From Plantactinospora endophytica (GTDB lineage: Bacteria; Actinomycetota; Actinomycetes; Mycobacteriales; Micromonosporaceae), in the NCBI RefSeq assembly GCF_016862915.1, contig NZ_BONW01000028.1:186001-250000 (forward strand): DNA of 64,000 nt. The letters run 5' to 3'. The position numbers were made by a program, and so were the translations under genes. How positions within the stretch are numbered: position 1 is the stretch's first letter; each line of letters begins with the position of its first letter. Below are positions 51,356-60,631 of the stretch, piece by piece. The notes under the pieces were generated by a model. That model had not been told where the DNA came from, ran no database searches, and worked only from the letters and a program-made list of their open reading frames with translations.

Positions 51356-52318
51356 TTGACGACGTTGCCAACGGCTGCGGGCCACGTGGTGAGTCTGCGC
51401 CCCGCCGAGTCCGCCCCGATGTGGCGGGCCGGCGACGAGGTCCTGCGGGCGACCGATCTCGCCCGGTCCGACCCGGACGAGTTGACGGCCGCCGCCACGG
51501 CCGTGGCCGCCGCGATCCCGTCGGCGCTGGTCCGGGCGGTACACAGCTATCGGAGCCGGGCCGAGCACGGTGACGTACTGCTGATCCGGGGGACGTTGCC
51601 GGAGACGGACTTCGGTGCCAACCCGTCGGCGTCGGCGGCGCCGCTGGCGGGCCACGGCGTCCAGCACGCCGCCCTCCAGCTCCTCGGGATCATGATGCTG
51701 CTCGGCGAGCCGTTCAATTTCCGGACGCTCTACGAGGGAAAGCTCGTGCAGCACGTCGTACCGGCGCCGAACATGGAGTTCACCCAGACCAGCGAGAGCA
51801 GCAGCGGAATGCTCGACTGGCACGTGGAGGACGGCTTCAGTCCCGACCGCTGCGACTATTTCGGCCTGCTGTGCCTGCGCGGATCCGAGGCGGCGGTGAC
51901 CCGTTACGCCGCCGCACGCGACGTCGTACTCGACGAGCGGACCCGAAGGATTCTCGGCGAGCCGCGCTTCGAGATGGCGCCCGATTCGGCGCACGTTCTC
52001 GACGATGATTCCCCCTGCCGTACGCCGGTGCTTTCCGGTGCGCCCCATGCCCCGGAGATCTGTTACGACGACCACTACCTCACCCCGCTGGACGGGGAGG
52101 CAGCGGAGGCACTGCGCGAACTGCGTACGCAACTCGACGCCGTGCACCAGGGACACGTACTGCGTACCGGCGATCTCCTGGTCGTCGACAACCGCCGGGT
52201 CGTGCATTCCCGTACCCCGTTCACCGCCCGGCACGACGGCACCGACCGGTGGCTGCTGCGCACGATGGTCTGCGCCTCGCTGCCCCGGTTCCGGGCCCGT
52301 GGCCGGCGCATCATCTAG
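51356..52318 (+). CDS. VioC-like Fe(II)/2-oxoglutarate oxygenase (arginine-hydroxylase type)
   Basis: This 320-residue enzyme belongs to the clavaminate-synthase-like oxygenases, which hydroxylate free amino acids such as arginine or asparagine at carbon 3. The iron site is visible: His156 and Glu158 in DWHVEDGFSP, and distal His284 in NRRVVHSRTPF; Arg of GTDRWLLRTM would bind 2-oxoglutarate. Other family-typical parts are YFGLLCLRGSE and the N-terminal ALQLLGIMMLLGEPF. The start is TTG at 51356 with GGGGGAG upstream. In viomycin- and streptothricin-type pathways VioC/OrfP act on arginine; arginine is therefore the likely substrate, not proven. First gene of the long biosynthetic operon. Confidence 0.87.
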   Translation: MTTLPTAAGHVVSLRPAESAPMWRAGDEVLRATDLARSDPDELTAAATAVAAAIPSALVRAVHSYRSRAEHGDVLLIRGTLPETDFGANPSASAAPLAGHGVQHAALQLLGIMMLLGEPFNFRTLYEGKLVQHVVPAPNMEFTQTSESSSGMLDWHVEDGFSPDRCDYFGLLCLRGSEAAVTRYAAARDVVLDERTRRILGEPRFEMAPDSAHVLDDDSPCRTPVLSGAPHAPEICYDDHYLTPLDGEAAEALRELRTQLDAVHQGHVLRTGDLLVVDNRRVVHSRTPFTARHDGTDRWLLRTMVCASLPRFRARGRRII

Positions 52319-52331
52319 AAGGAATCCGCTG

Positions 52332-53615
52332 GTGTCGAAGGTTGTGCTTCTCGTCGGCGCGGTCGAGCACCGCGAACTGGCCCTGCGTACCGGGCTGGAG
52401 CGGGGCCACCGGATCGTCCTGGTGGAGGAGGCCACCTCGCCGTTGCTGCCCTGGGCGCACCTCGCGGTACCGGTGCCGGACATCCTGGACGCCCGAGGCG
52501 TGCGGGCCGGGATCGACCGGGCGGTCCGGCTGGCCCGCCCCGACGGGATCCTCACGCTCTACGACGAGCTGTTCCCGCTCGTCGCGGAGGTGGCTGCCGA
52601 CCTCGGGCTGCCGTTCGTCGATCCGGGCGCGGCGCTGCGCAACGCCAACAAGATCGAACAGCGCACGGCGCTGGAGAAGGCGGGTGTGCCCATCCCCGAG
52701 TGGGCGACCTGCACGGACCTGGCATCGGCGCGGGAGGCTGCGGCACGCGTCGGCTATCCGGCCATTCTCAAGGCGGCCGACCAGACCGGGTCCGGCAAGA
52801 TCCGGATCCCCGGCCCGGGTGAGCTGGCGGCGGGCCACGCCCGGCTCGCCGGCGCCCGGTCGGCCGACGCGCCGCCGCTGTTGGTCGAGGAACTGGTGCA
52901 CGGCCAGGAGTACAGCGTCGAGGCGTTCGTGTGGCACGGCCGGCCGACCCCGATCTGCGTCACCCACAAGACCACCACCGGGGGCGAATATCCCGTCGAG
53001 CTCGGACACGCGCTGCCGTACCGGGGTCGGGACGTCGACGCGGTGGTGACGGCGGCGCTCGACGCGGTCCGCGCGGTCGGTGTCGACCACACCCTCGTGC
53101 ACGTCGAGGTCTTCCGCACCCTGACCGGTCCCCGGGTGGTCGAGGTGAACGCGCGCTCCGGCGGCGACTACATCATGGACCTGGTCGCCCGGTGCGGCGG
53201 CGCCAACCCGTACGACATCGTCTACGACCTGAGCCTGGGCCGGGCGCCGAGCTGGCATCCGACCTGGCGCGGGGCGGCGGCGATCCGGTTCCTCGTGGCC
53301 GACCGCGCGGGCCGGTTCGCCGGCATCACGGGGGTCGACGCCGCCCTCGCCCTCCCGGGGTTCCACCAGGTCGGCGTCGACCGGCAATCCGGTACGCCCG
53401 TCCGGCGTCCCCGGGGCGGCGAGGACCGGCTCGGCTGGGTCGTCGCCGACGGGGCGGACTGGCGGCAGGCGCGGGACCGGGCCGAGCGCATCGCCGCCGG
53501 CCTGACGCCACGGATCATCCATCAACTGGGGCCACGGATCAGCACCGAGCTGGCGGCGCAGGCCGAGCCGACCGACGGCACCGGCGTCGACGACGACTGG
53601 GAAGCGGGGATCTGA
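52332..53615 (+). CDS. ATP-grasp amino-acid ligase
   Basis: This 427-residue enzyme has the ATP-grasp fold of carboxylate-amine ligases that build dipeptides. After a substrate-binding N-terminal domain (KVVLLVGAVEHRELALRTG) come PAILKAADQTGSGKI (ATP-binding strand), LLVEELVHGQEYSVEAF, and VEVNARSGGDYIMDLV (Mg-binding Glu and Asn). It resembles BacD/DdaF-type L-amino-acid ligases. GTG at 52332 has AAGGA upstream. It would activate a carboxyl group as acyl phosphate and join it to another unit of the product. Coupled to neighbours within 13 bases. Confidence 0.88.
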   Translation: MSKVVLLVGAVEHRELALRTGLERGHRIVLVEEATSPLLPWAHLAVPVPDILDARGVRAGIDRAVRLARPDGILTLYDELFPLVAEVAADLGLPFVDPGAALRNANKIEQRTALEKAGVPIPEWATCTDLASAREAAARVGYPAILKAADQTGSGKIRIPGPGELAAGHARLAGARSADAPPLLVEELVHGQEYSVEAFVWHGRPTPICVTHKTTTGGEYPVELGHALPYRGRDVDAVVTAALDAVRAVGVDHTLVHVEVFRTLTGPRVVEVNARSGGDYIMDLVARCGGANPYDIVYDLSLGRAPSWHPTWRGAAAIRFLVADRAGRFAGITGVDAALALPGFHQVGVDRQSGTPVRRPRGGEDRLGWVVADGADWRQARDRAERIAAGLTPRIIHQLGPRISTELAAQAEPTDGTGVDDDWEAGI

Positions 53616-54413
53616 GTGCACGGATACACCTCGTCGACGTACGGCAACCGCATCGCGGACATCTACGACCAGCCGGGGCAGACGCCGGTGGACGCCGATC
53701 GGGCCGCGGCGTTCCTGCACGACCTCGCGGCCCGGGCGGCGGCGACCGGGGGCGGCGAGCCACCCCGGGTACTGGAATGGGGCGTCGGCACCGGTCGGGT
53801 GGCGATTCCACTGGCCGCGCTCGGCTGCGACGTCGCCGGGGTGGACACCTCGGAGGCCATGCTGGCCCGCTGCCGTGCCGCCATGCTGACGCGCCGCCGA
53901 ACCACCGAGGCGGGCGGTCGGCTGCGGCTGTCGATCGGCGACATGACCGGGATACGGGTCGACGGGGCGCCGTTCCACGTCGTCTACGCGGCCTTCAACA
54001 CGCTGCTGCACCTGCTGACCCAGGAGGAGCAGGTGGCCGCGTTCGCCAACTCGGCGGCGCAGCTCGGCCCCGGTGGCGCGGTCGTGGTGCAGGTGAACGT
54101 GCCGGACGTCGGGCGCCTCCGGGACGGCCAGCAGGTACGGGTCTTCGAGGTGGAGACGGCGTACGTGGACCTGAACATCACCCTGCACGACCCGGTCCGG
54201 CAACAGCTCCGAACCCAGCAGATGATCATCAAGGAGGGCGGAGCGGAACTACGCCCGCTGATGCAGCGGTACGTCTGGCCGAGCGAACTGGACCTGATGG
54301 CCCGGCTCGCCGGGCTACGGCTCACGGCCCGGTACGCCGACTGGACCGGCACCCCGTTCACCGCCGAGAGCACCGAACACGTCTCGGTCTACCGTCCGGC
54401 CGAGGAGCGCTAG
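53616..54413 (+). CDS. SAM-dependent methyltransferase
   Basis: This 265-residue class I methyltransferase has motif I VLEWGVGTGRVAIPLA (residues 50-65), the acidic end of strand 2 in VDTSEAML, and a motif IV-like stretch FHVVYAAFNTLLHLL. It would methylate N, O or C of a pathway intermediate. GTG at 53616 directly follows the TGA of the ATP-grasp gene. The target cannot be told from sequence; the C-terminus (LRLTARYADWTGTPF) is standard for small-molecule methyltransferases. Confidence 0.9.
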   Translation: MHGYTSSTYGNRIADIYDQPGQTPVDADRAAAFLHDLAARAAATGGGEPPRVLEWGVGTGRVAIPLAALGCDVAGVDTSEAMLARCRAAMLTRRRTTEAGGRLRLSIGDMTGIRVDGAPFHVVYAAFNTLLHLLTQEEQVAAFANSAAQLGPGGAVVVQVNVPDVGRLRDGQQVRVFEVETAYVDLNITLHDPVRQQLRTQQMIIKEGGAELRPLMQRYVWPSELDLMARLAGLRLTARYADWTGTPFTAESTEHVSVYRPAEER

Positions 54414-54415
54414 CC

Positions 54416-55864
54416 ATGCCGACCCTGGAGATCCCGTTCGCGCCGTGGCGGTTCATGCTGGCCGTCGACGCCGTGAACTACGCCCTCGGCGAGCAGGTCG
54501 ACTACCGGACGCGCCACGCGGCTGACCCGGTCGTCAACCTCTCCTCCGGGGTCAACCTCACCGAGCCGCCGTGGGAACTGGTCGACTTCGCGCTCGGCGC
54601 GGCCCGCGATCCGCTGTTCTGGCACGACTACGACGGGCCCGACGGCCATCTCGTGGGCCGGGCCGCCGTGGCGGCGTACGAGGCAACCTGGGCCGGGGTG
54701 CCGGTCGGGGTGGAGAACGTGCTGGTCACCGCAGGCGCCAGCGCGGCGCTCGCGCTCGTCGCCCGAGGACTGCATCCCGGTACCGGTGCCGGGGCGCACG
54801 CCGTGCTGCCGGCGCCGACGTTCCCGCTCGCCGGCGCGGCCCTCGCCGACGCGGGTTTCCGGATCGGCGAGGTGACCTCCGAGGAGCCGGACCGGTGGCT
54901 GCCGACGGTCGACGAGCTGATCGCCGCCGCCACCGGCGACACCCGGGTGGTGTACGTCAACACGTTCAACAACCCGACCGGCGAGCGGTACGACGAGGCC
55001 GAACTGCGCAAGCTGGTCGGCTGGGCGCGTGAGCACCGGGTGACGGTGCTGCACGACACCGTCTCGTCCGACGTGGCCTCGGTCGGCGGGCTGCCGCACC
55101 TGCTGTCGATCGCCGCCGAGGAGGACTACCCCGGCGGCGTCGTCACCGTCGGCAGCCTCTCCAAGTCGCGGGCCGTACCCGGCTTCCGGATCGGCTGGCT
55201 GGTCGCCGACGCCGACCTGATCGCCCGGCTGGCCGGCTTCAACGAGCTGATCGCGCCCTCGTCGCCAGGGCTGGCCGCGCCGGCTCTGCTGATGGACCGG
55301 ATGCTGGCGGCGGTACCGCATCACGGGCGTGGGTCCGCGACGGTCGACGACGGTGATCGCGGTCCGGCGGTCCTGACCGACGGCAAGCTGTCCACTTCGG
55401 ACGAGCTCTGGCACCGCGTCGAGGAGCTGCTGCGGCCGTACCACGCCGGGCTGCCCGGGCTCCGGGGATTCCTCGACCGGGCCGGGGCACTGCTGGGTAC
55501 GCCAGCAACCGCGAACGGCCTCGCCGGATGGCGGGACTCGCTGCGGCAGACCCTGGCCGGGAACGTGGCCTCGCTGGCCGGCTGGGGGGAGACGATCGTG
55601 GCGGGGCCGCCGTGGCGGGGAGACTTCAACACCTTCGTACGGCTTCCGGCGCTGGACGGATGCGACGCCCTGGCCACGACCCACCGGCTGTTCCGCGAGT
55701 ACGGCGTGCAGACCCTGCCCGCTCCGGCCTTCGGGCACTCGGCCTCCTGGTGGCGCCGGCACGGATACTTCCTCCGGCTCTCGTTCGCGCTTCCGCCCGC
55801 CCGGTGGCAGGAAGGGCTCGCCCGGCTCTCCGCCGCCTGCGAGAGGCTGTCCGCCGATGGCTAG
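54416..55864 (+). CDS. Fold-type I PLP-dependent enzyme (aminotransferase class I/II)
   Basis: This 482-residue PLP enzyme has LSSGVNLTEPPWEL, TAGASAALALVARG, NTFNNPTGE (substrate-phosphate side), VLHDTVSSD (PLP-pyridine Asp) and VGSLSKSRAVPGFRIGW with the Schiff-base Lys250. It is longer than typical members, with an acidic insertion of about 45 residues around 300-345. In tuberactinomycin and streptothricin pathways a homologous PLP enzyme (VioD/OrfR) cyclises beta-hydroxyarginine to capreomycidine. That is the attractive role beside a VioC-like oxygenase, but a simple aminotransferase is equally possible. It overlaps the LanB-like gene by eight bases. Confidence 0.85.
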   Translation: MPTLEIPFAPWRFMLAVDAVNYALGEQVDYRTRHAADPVVNLSSGVNLTEPPWELVDFALGAARDPLFWHDYDGPDGHLVGRAAVAAYEATWAGVPVGVENVLVTAGASAALALVARGLHPGTGAGAHAVLPAPTFPLAGAALADAGFRIGEVTSEEPDRWLPTVDELIAAATGDTRVVYVNTFNNPTGERYDEAELRKLVGWAREHRVTVLHDTVSSDVASVGGLPHLLSIAAEEDYPGGVVTVGSLSKSRAVPGFRIGWLVADADLIARLAGFNELIAPSSPGLAAPALLMDRMLAAVPHHGRGSATVDDGDRGPAVLTDGKLSTSDELWHRVEELLRPYHAGLPGLRGFLDRAGALLGTPATANGLAGWRDSLRQTLAGNVASLAGWGETIVAGPPWRGDFNTFVRLPALDGCDALATTHRLFREYGVQTLPAPAFGHSASWWRRHGYFLRLSFALPPARWQEGLARLSAACERLSADG

Positions 55865-58280
55865 CCGCACGCCGTGGCAGCTCTTTCCGGTCGGGCTGCT
55901 GCGCTCGGCGGGGTTGCCGTTCGAGTGGCTCGACGACCTCGGACGGCCGGAGCTGGACTCCCGGGCGGACGCGGCGGCGGCCAGCGCGGCGGAACTGGGC
56001 CGGGTGCGTACCGAGGTGATCGCCGGGTTGAAGCGGGCGCAGGCGGAGTGCGGACCCGAGCAGCGGCCGGCCCTGAACCGCACCCTCAAGGCCGTGATCC
56101 ACTATCGACCCGCCCCCGCCGTCCCACCGGTCGCCGCCCCGGTCACGCAGCGGTGGCAGACTGCCGTGGCGGCACACCACGCGGCCGAGGCCGCCCTGAC
56201 CGCGTCGCTCGCCACCGCCCTGGCCACCGAACGTGAGCTGCTGCGCAAACGCGCGTACGACGAGGCGTTCCTCGAGGGCGTGCTGATGTCCAGCCCGCAC
56301 GCCCACGACGAGCTGGTCCGGTCGGTGGAACGCGGCCGGATGAGCACGCGGATCGAAACCACCGCCTACCGCTACCTCCAGCGCTTCTGCGCCAAGGCGG
56401 AGACGACCGGACACGTCGGACCGCTCAGCCTGGTCCGGGTCGGCGACGCGTACCCGACTCCGGCCGGCTCGGGCGTCCGTGCCGTGTACCGCGATCCCGT
56501 ACTGGGCGAACTCGCCTACTGGTGCCTGGGCGACGGTCGCCGGGGGCGACGCCGTACCTCGATCAGCTTCTGGGCGGCGGAGGCGCTGGCGGAGGCGGTG
56601 CTGAGTGATTCCGTACTCGGGATTCGGCTGCGCCGGCCGCGCCGGGTAATCGGCGTCGGGTACGCCGGGCTGAGCCCCGCCGAGCGCGCGGTGCTGGACC
56701 GGGCCGACGGCAGCCGGACGCTGGCCGGCATCGCGGCCGAGCCCGGCCTGGGCGAGACCGTCGAGATCGCCACCGCACTCGCCGGACGCGGTCTCCTACG
56801 ACTCGACCGGCATTTCCGCGACCACACCGCCGATCCCGGAGCCGACCTGCGCGGACTGCTCGCCGGCACGGACGCGCCCGCAACCGCCGAGGTGGCAGCC
56901 CTGCTCGACGACATCACCCGGTTCGCCGACCTCCGGTATCCGCGTCGCCCCGCCGCGCTGTCGGCGCTCGCCGACCGGTTCACCACGCTGACCGGCCGGG
57001 CCGCCTGGCGCGGCGGCGGACGCATCTCGGCCGACCGCGCGATCCTCTACGAGGACGCCCTCGACAACGTCCGCGGACTGCGCATCGGCGGCGCCGGGGC
57101 GGGGCGGCTGGCCGACCGGCTCGGCACCGTGCTGGACCTGCTCGCCTCGTTGGCGATCGACGAGCGCGTCGCGGGGCAGCGGGAGCTGGACCAACTGCTG
57201 CGCGGGCGGGGCTGCGCCGACCTGCCCGCCACGGAGGTACGGCGGTGGTCCCCGTCCCTTCCGGCCGGCGCGACCGAGCTGCTGGCCCGACTCGTCGACC
57301 CGGCGGTGGCGACGGTCCGGCTGACCCGTGCCGACCTGGCGGCCGGCGGCCTCATCCGCCCGGACCTCGACCGTTGGCCCCTCTTCGGTGCCGCCGACCT
57401 CATGCTCGTCGGCGAGCCTGGGGCCGGCCCGCAGACGGTCGGCGGCCGGGGACCGGACGACGGCGGTGAGCCGCTCGTCGTGCTCAGCGAACTGCACCAC
57501 ATCTGGCCGCTGTTGGCCCGACCGGTGCGCGGCCTCTACCCCGACGAGCAGCTCGGCGTACCGCAGCTCGGGCGGCTGCTCGCCGAACAGCTCGCCCCCG
57601 CCCAGCCGACGGTGCAGGAGATCCGGCGTGCGCAGAAGGGGACCGACAACTCGCCGGCCGGACACCGGCTGCTCTGCCTCGACACCACGTCGCCAGAGCC
57701 GGGCGCGGTGTCAGTGGACGACCTGCGGGTACGGCGCTGGGCGAACGGGTTCATCGGACTCCACGACCCGCACACCCGTCGGGACCTGTGGCTGCTGCCC
57801 GAGTACGACGACACCGACGTACCGGTCGGCGGGCTGGTGCACTGCACGACGCCCGCCCTCGAACTTCCCCGGATCAGCGTCGGCGAACACACCCCGCGCA
57901 TCGTGGTGGACGGGGTGGTGCTGCAACGCCGCCGCTGGGATCCGCGACCCACCGACGTGCCGACGTTCGGCGGGCCGGAGCCGACCGCCCGGGACTGGCG
58001 CCGGCTGCACGACTGGCGGCGCCGGCTCGGCCTGCCCCGGCACGCCTTCTACCTGGCCGACGCCGAGGCCAAGCCGATGTTCCTGGACTTCGGGTCGGTG
58101 CTGTCGGTGCGCAGCTTCGTCCGCACTGTCGGTACGGCGACCGCCATCACCCTGACCGAGATGCTCCCCGAGCCGCCGCGACTGTGGCTGGGTACGCCGG
58201 ACGGCACCCTGACCTCCGAGCTGCGCACGCTGTGGTGGCGGGGCCGGGCACCCGTACCGGCCCGTCCCGAAGGAGGCTGA
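55857..58280 (+). CDS. Short LanB-like protein (lantibiotic dehydratase N-domain, PEARL-like)
   Basis: This 807-residue protein matches the N-terminal, tRNA-dependent glutamylation domain of LanB lantibiotic dehydratases: WQLFPVGLLRSAGLPFEWLD at the N-terminus, then YRYLQRFCAKAETTGHVGPL at about residue 172, and an Arg-rich middle. It lacks a clear second elimination domain (SpaB C-terminal), so it resembles short LanBs or PEARLs, which add an amino acid from aminoacyl-tRNA to a peptide. No precursor peptide gene was found nearby. The ATG overlaps the PLP-enzyme stop. It may transfer an aminoacyl-tRNA unit onto a small substrate here; that is an inference. Confidence 0.82.
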   Translation: MASRTPWQLFPVGLLRSAGLPFEWLDDLGRPELDSRADAAAASAAELGRVRTEVIAGLKRAQAECGPEQRPALNRTLKAVIHYRPAPAVPPVAAPVTQRWQTAVAAHHAAEAALTASLATALATERELLRKRAYDEAFLEGVLMSSPHAHDELVRSVERGRMSTRIETTAYRYLQRFCAKAETTGHVGPLSLVRVGDAYPTPAGSGVRAVYRDPVLGELAYWCLGDGRRGRRRTSISFWAAEALAEAVLSDSVLGIRLRRPRRVIGVGYAGLSPAERAVLDRADGSRTLAGIAAEPGLGETVEIATALAGRGLLRLDRHFRDHTADPGADLRGLLAGTDAPATAEVAALLDDITRFADLRYPRRPAALSALADRFTTLTGRAAWRGGGRISADRAILYEDALDNVRGLRIGGAGAGRLADRLGTVLDLLASLAIDERVAGQRELDQLLRGRGCADLPATEVRRWSPSLPAGATELLARLVDPAVATVRLTRADLAAGGLIRPDLDRWPLFGAADLMLVGEPGAGPQTVGGRGPDDGGEPLVVLSELHHIWPLLARPVRGLYPDEQLGVPQLGRLLAEQLAPAQPTVQEIRRAQKGTDNSPAGHRLLCLDTTSPEPGAVSVDDLRVRRWANGFIGLHDPHTRRDLWLLPEYDDTDVPVGGLVHCTTPALELPRISVGEHTPRIVVDGVVLQRRRWDPRPTDVPTFGGPEPTARDWRRLHDWRRRLGLPRHAFYLADAEAKPMFLDFGSVLSVRSFVRTVGTATAITLTEMLPEPPRLWLGTPDGTLTSELRTLWWRGRAPVPARPEGG

Positions 58281-59651
58281 ATGCGGCTGCACGCCGAGTT
58301 CGTCGCCCACCTCGACCGACACCGCGACCGGGCGGCGGTCGCACTCCGTACCCTGGCCGGTGGGCTCGCCGACAACCAGGTGATGCAGTGGTCGCCGAAG
58401 CTGCGGGCCCCGCTCGGCGCGGTGCCGCTGCTGCTCGACGCCCCGGACCACCGCGTCCTCACCGAGGTGGGACGGGTCGTCGGCGACCTGCTGCCCCGGC
58501 TGCCCCGGATGCTCTTCGGCGATCTCGACGGGGCGATGGACGCCTTCGGCGTACCGGCCGACATGCGGCCGTTCATCCGGGCCGAGGTGCCCCGGGAGAT
58601 ACCCGTGGCGCGGACCGACTACCTGCTCGGCGACGAGGGCTGGCGGCTCCTCGAGGTCAACAACGGCGCCTCGGTCGGTGGCCTGCTGGTGGGCGACTAC
58701 GACCGGCACGTACGCGCCGAACCCTTCCTCGCCGAGTTCCTCGACGCGCACCGGGCCGGTAACGTCGCGCCGGTCGACGTACTGGTCGCCGAGGTGCTGG
58801 CGCACTGCGCCGACCTGCCGGTCGAGGAGCGGCCCCGGGTCGCGATCGTCGACTGGGCCGGGTACCTCGACGACTTCCCCCTCGAATACCCGCAACTCGC
58901 CGCCCGGTACCGGGCCGGCGGCCTGGACCCGGTGGTGTGCGCCCAGACCGAGCTGCGGTACGCGCACGGGCGGCTGTGGCACGGAGGGCTTCCGGTACAC
59001 GCGGTCCACCGGGACTTCGTCATCGAGGACCTGACCGAGGACGCCGAGTCGGCCCACCCGGTCCTCGCTGCGGCCGAGAACGGCGACGTCGTGCTGGTGT
59101 CCGGATTCCGCCACGAGTGGCTGGCGCACAAGGGCTCGTTCGCCATGCTGCACGAGGCCGCCGGTCGCGGTCTGCTCACGGCGGCGGAACGGGACGTGGT
59201 CGACCGGTACGTCCCGCAGACCTGGATGCTGACCGGAGGCGGTCCGGAGCCCTGGCGGTTCGCCGGGCTGGGCGGCGCCGACCCGCTGCCCCTCGCCCCG
59301 GAGCGGCTCATCGTCAAACCGTGCGTCGGCAGCCTCGGCGCGGGCGTGGTGATCGGGGCGCTGCGGGCGGCCGAGGAGTTCCGGAACGCGGTCCGGGAGG
59401 CGGCCACGGCGACGCCGTCCGTACTGCAACGGCTGGTCGCACCGGTGCCGGTGCCGTTCCCGTGGCTGCGGCCGGCCGGAGCCGGCGAGGACGTCGACAT
59501 CGACGTCGCCCAGATCCAACCCGGCCTGTTCACCGTGGCCGGTCGCCCGTCCGGGTGGTGGTGCCGGCTGCTGCCCGATTCGACGCCGGCCGTCGCGAAC
59601 GCCCTGCACGGGGCGGCGCGCGGCAGTACCTGGTGCGAGGCGCCACGATGA
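58281..59651 (+). CDS. Permuted-type ATP-grasp ligase candidate
   Basis: This 456-residue protein has YLLGDEGWRLLEVNNGASVGG and RLIVKPCVGSLGAGVVIG, which look like the metal-binding and phosphate-binding elements of a circularly permuted ATP-grasp (glutathionylspermidine-synthase-like) ligase. VDIDVAQIQPG near the C-terminus may hold further Mg ligands. It would be a second amide-forming enzyme. The ATG starts directly after the LanB-like stop with AGGAGG upstream; it overlaps the next gene by ATGA. The family call is moderate; an ATP-grasp-like protein seems clear but the exact subfamily is not. Confidence 0.72.
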   Translation: MRLHAEFVAHLDRHRDRAAVALRTLAGGLADNQVMQWSPKLRAPLGAVPLLLDAPDHRVLTEVGRVVGDLLPRLPRMLFGDLDGAMDAFGVPADMRPFIRAEVPREIPVARTDYLLGDEGWRLLEVNNGASVGGLLVGDYDRHVRAEPFLAEFLDAHRAGNVAPVDVLVAEVLAHCADLPVEERPRVAIVDWAGYLDDFPLEYPQLAARYRAGGLDPVVCAQTELRYAHGRLWHGGLPVHAVHRDFVIEDLTEDAESAHPVLAAAENGDVVLVSGFRHEWLAHKGSFAMLHEAAGRGLLTAAERDVVDRYVPQTWMLTGGGPEPWRFAGLGGADPLPLAPERLIVKPCVGSLGAGVVIGALRAAEEFRNAVREAATATPSVLQRLVAPVPVPFPWLRPAGAGEDVDIDVAQIQPGLFTVAGRPSGWWCRLLPDSTPAVANALHGAARGSTWCEAPR

Positions 59652-60631
59652 TCTACCAGGCCGCTCACGCGATCGTCACCGACGACGTCTTCCTGGCGCT
59701 GCCCCGCTTCGCCGACCGGGCGGACGTCGAGCTGTACCTGAAGATCGAGGCGCTGAATCCGGCGGGCTCGATCAAGCTCAAACCGGCGGTATGCATGATC
59801 GAGGACGCCGAACGCGACGGGCTGCTCGTCCCGGGGTCCCGGATCATCGAGTCCTCCTCCGGCAACCTCGGAACTGCACTCGCCATGGTCTGCGCGGCGA
59901 AGGGCTACCGGCTCACCATCGTGACGGACCTCAACGCCAACCGGGCCGCCGTGGACACGATGCGCTGCCTCGGCGCCACGGTCACCGTGATCGCCACCCC
60001 GGACGCCGGCGGCGGGTTCCTCAGTGGTCGGATCGCGCACATCCACCGGGCGCTCGCCGCCGATCCGGGCCTGGTCTGGCTCAACCAGTACGCGAACCCG
60101 GCCAACCCACGGGCACACCGTACCCACACCGCGAGCAGCATCCACAAGGAGTTCGGCACCGTCGACGTGCTGTTCGTCGGCGCCGGCACCACCGGAACCC
60201 TGGTCGGCTGCGTGGACTACTTCCGCGAGCACTGTCCGCAGACCCGGATCGTCGCGGTGGACGCCGAGGGCTCCGTCACCTTCGGCGCGCCGCCGGGCGT
60301 ACGGCACCTTCCGGGTCTGGGCACCAGCGTCCGGCCCGCCATCCTGGGGGACGGTCGCGGCGACTTCGACACCTGCCAGGTCAGCGAGGTGGACAGCATC
60401 GCCACCTGTCGGGAGGTCGCCCGACGGTACGGCCTGCTGGTCGGTGCCTCCACCGGCAGCGTCCTCGCCGCCGTCCGCAGCCTGATCCCCACCATCGTGC
60501 CGGGCTCCCGGATCGTCGCGATCAGCCCGGATCTCGGCGACCGGTACCTGGAAACGGTCTACGACGACTGCTGGACCGCCTCCCGGTACCCGTCGTCCGG
60601 GTTGCCGCCGACCGGAGGCATCGTTGCCTGA
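59648..60631 (+). CDS. SbnA-like PLP synthase (2,3-diaminopropionate-type)
   Basis: This 327-residue fold-type II PLP enzyme is of the cysteine-synthase family. The PLP lysine is Lys43 in NPAGSIKLKPA; SSSGNLGTAL and GAGTTGTL (phosphate cup) are intact. The closest functional type seems to be SbnA, which makes N-(1-amino-1-carboxyl-2-ethyl)-glutamate from O-phosphoserine and glutamate on the way to 2,3-diaminopropionate; viomycin VioB is of this type. No SbnB/ornithine cyclodeaminase partner is visible up to the window edge. It could instead make another beta-substituted alanine, as DcsD does in cycloserine biosynthesis. Confidence 0.87.
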   Translation: MIYQAAHAIVTDDVFLALPRFADRADVELYLKIEALNPAGSIKLKPAVCMIEDAERDGLLVPGSRIIESSSGNLGTALAMVCAAKGYRLTIVTDLNANRAAVDTMRCLGATVTVIATPDAGGGFLSGRIAHIHRALAADPGLVWLNQYANPANPRAHRTHTASSIHKEFGTVDVLFVGAGTTGTLVGCVDYFREHCPQTRIVAVDAEGSVTFGAPPGVRHLPGLGTSVRPAILGDGRGDFDTCQVSEVDSIATCREVARRYGLLVGASTGSVLAAVRSLIPTIVPGSRIVAISPDLGDRYLETVYDDCWTASRYPSSGLPPTGGIVA

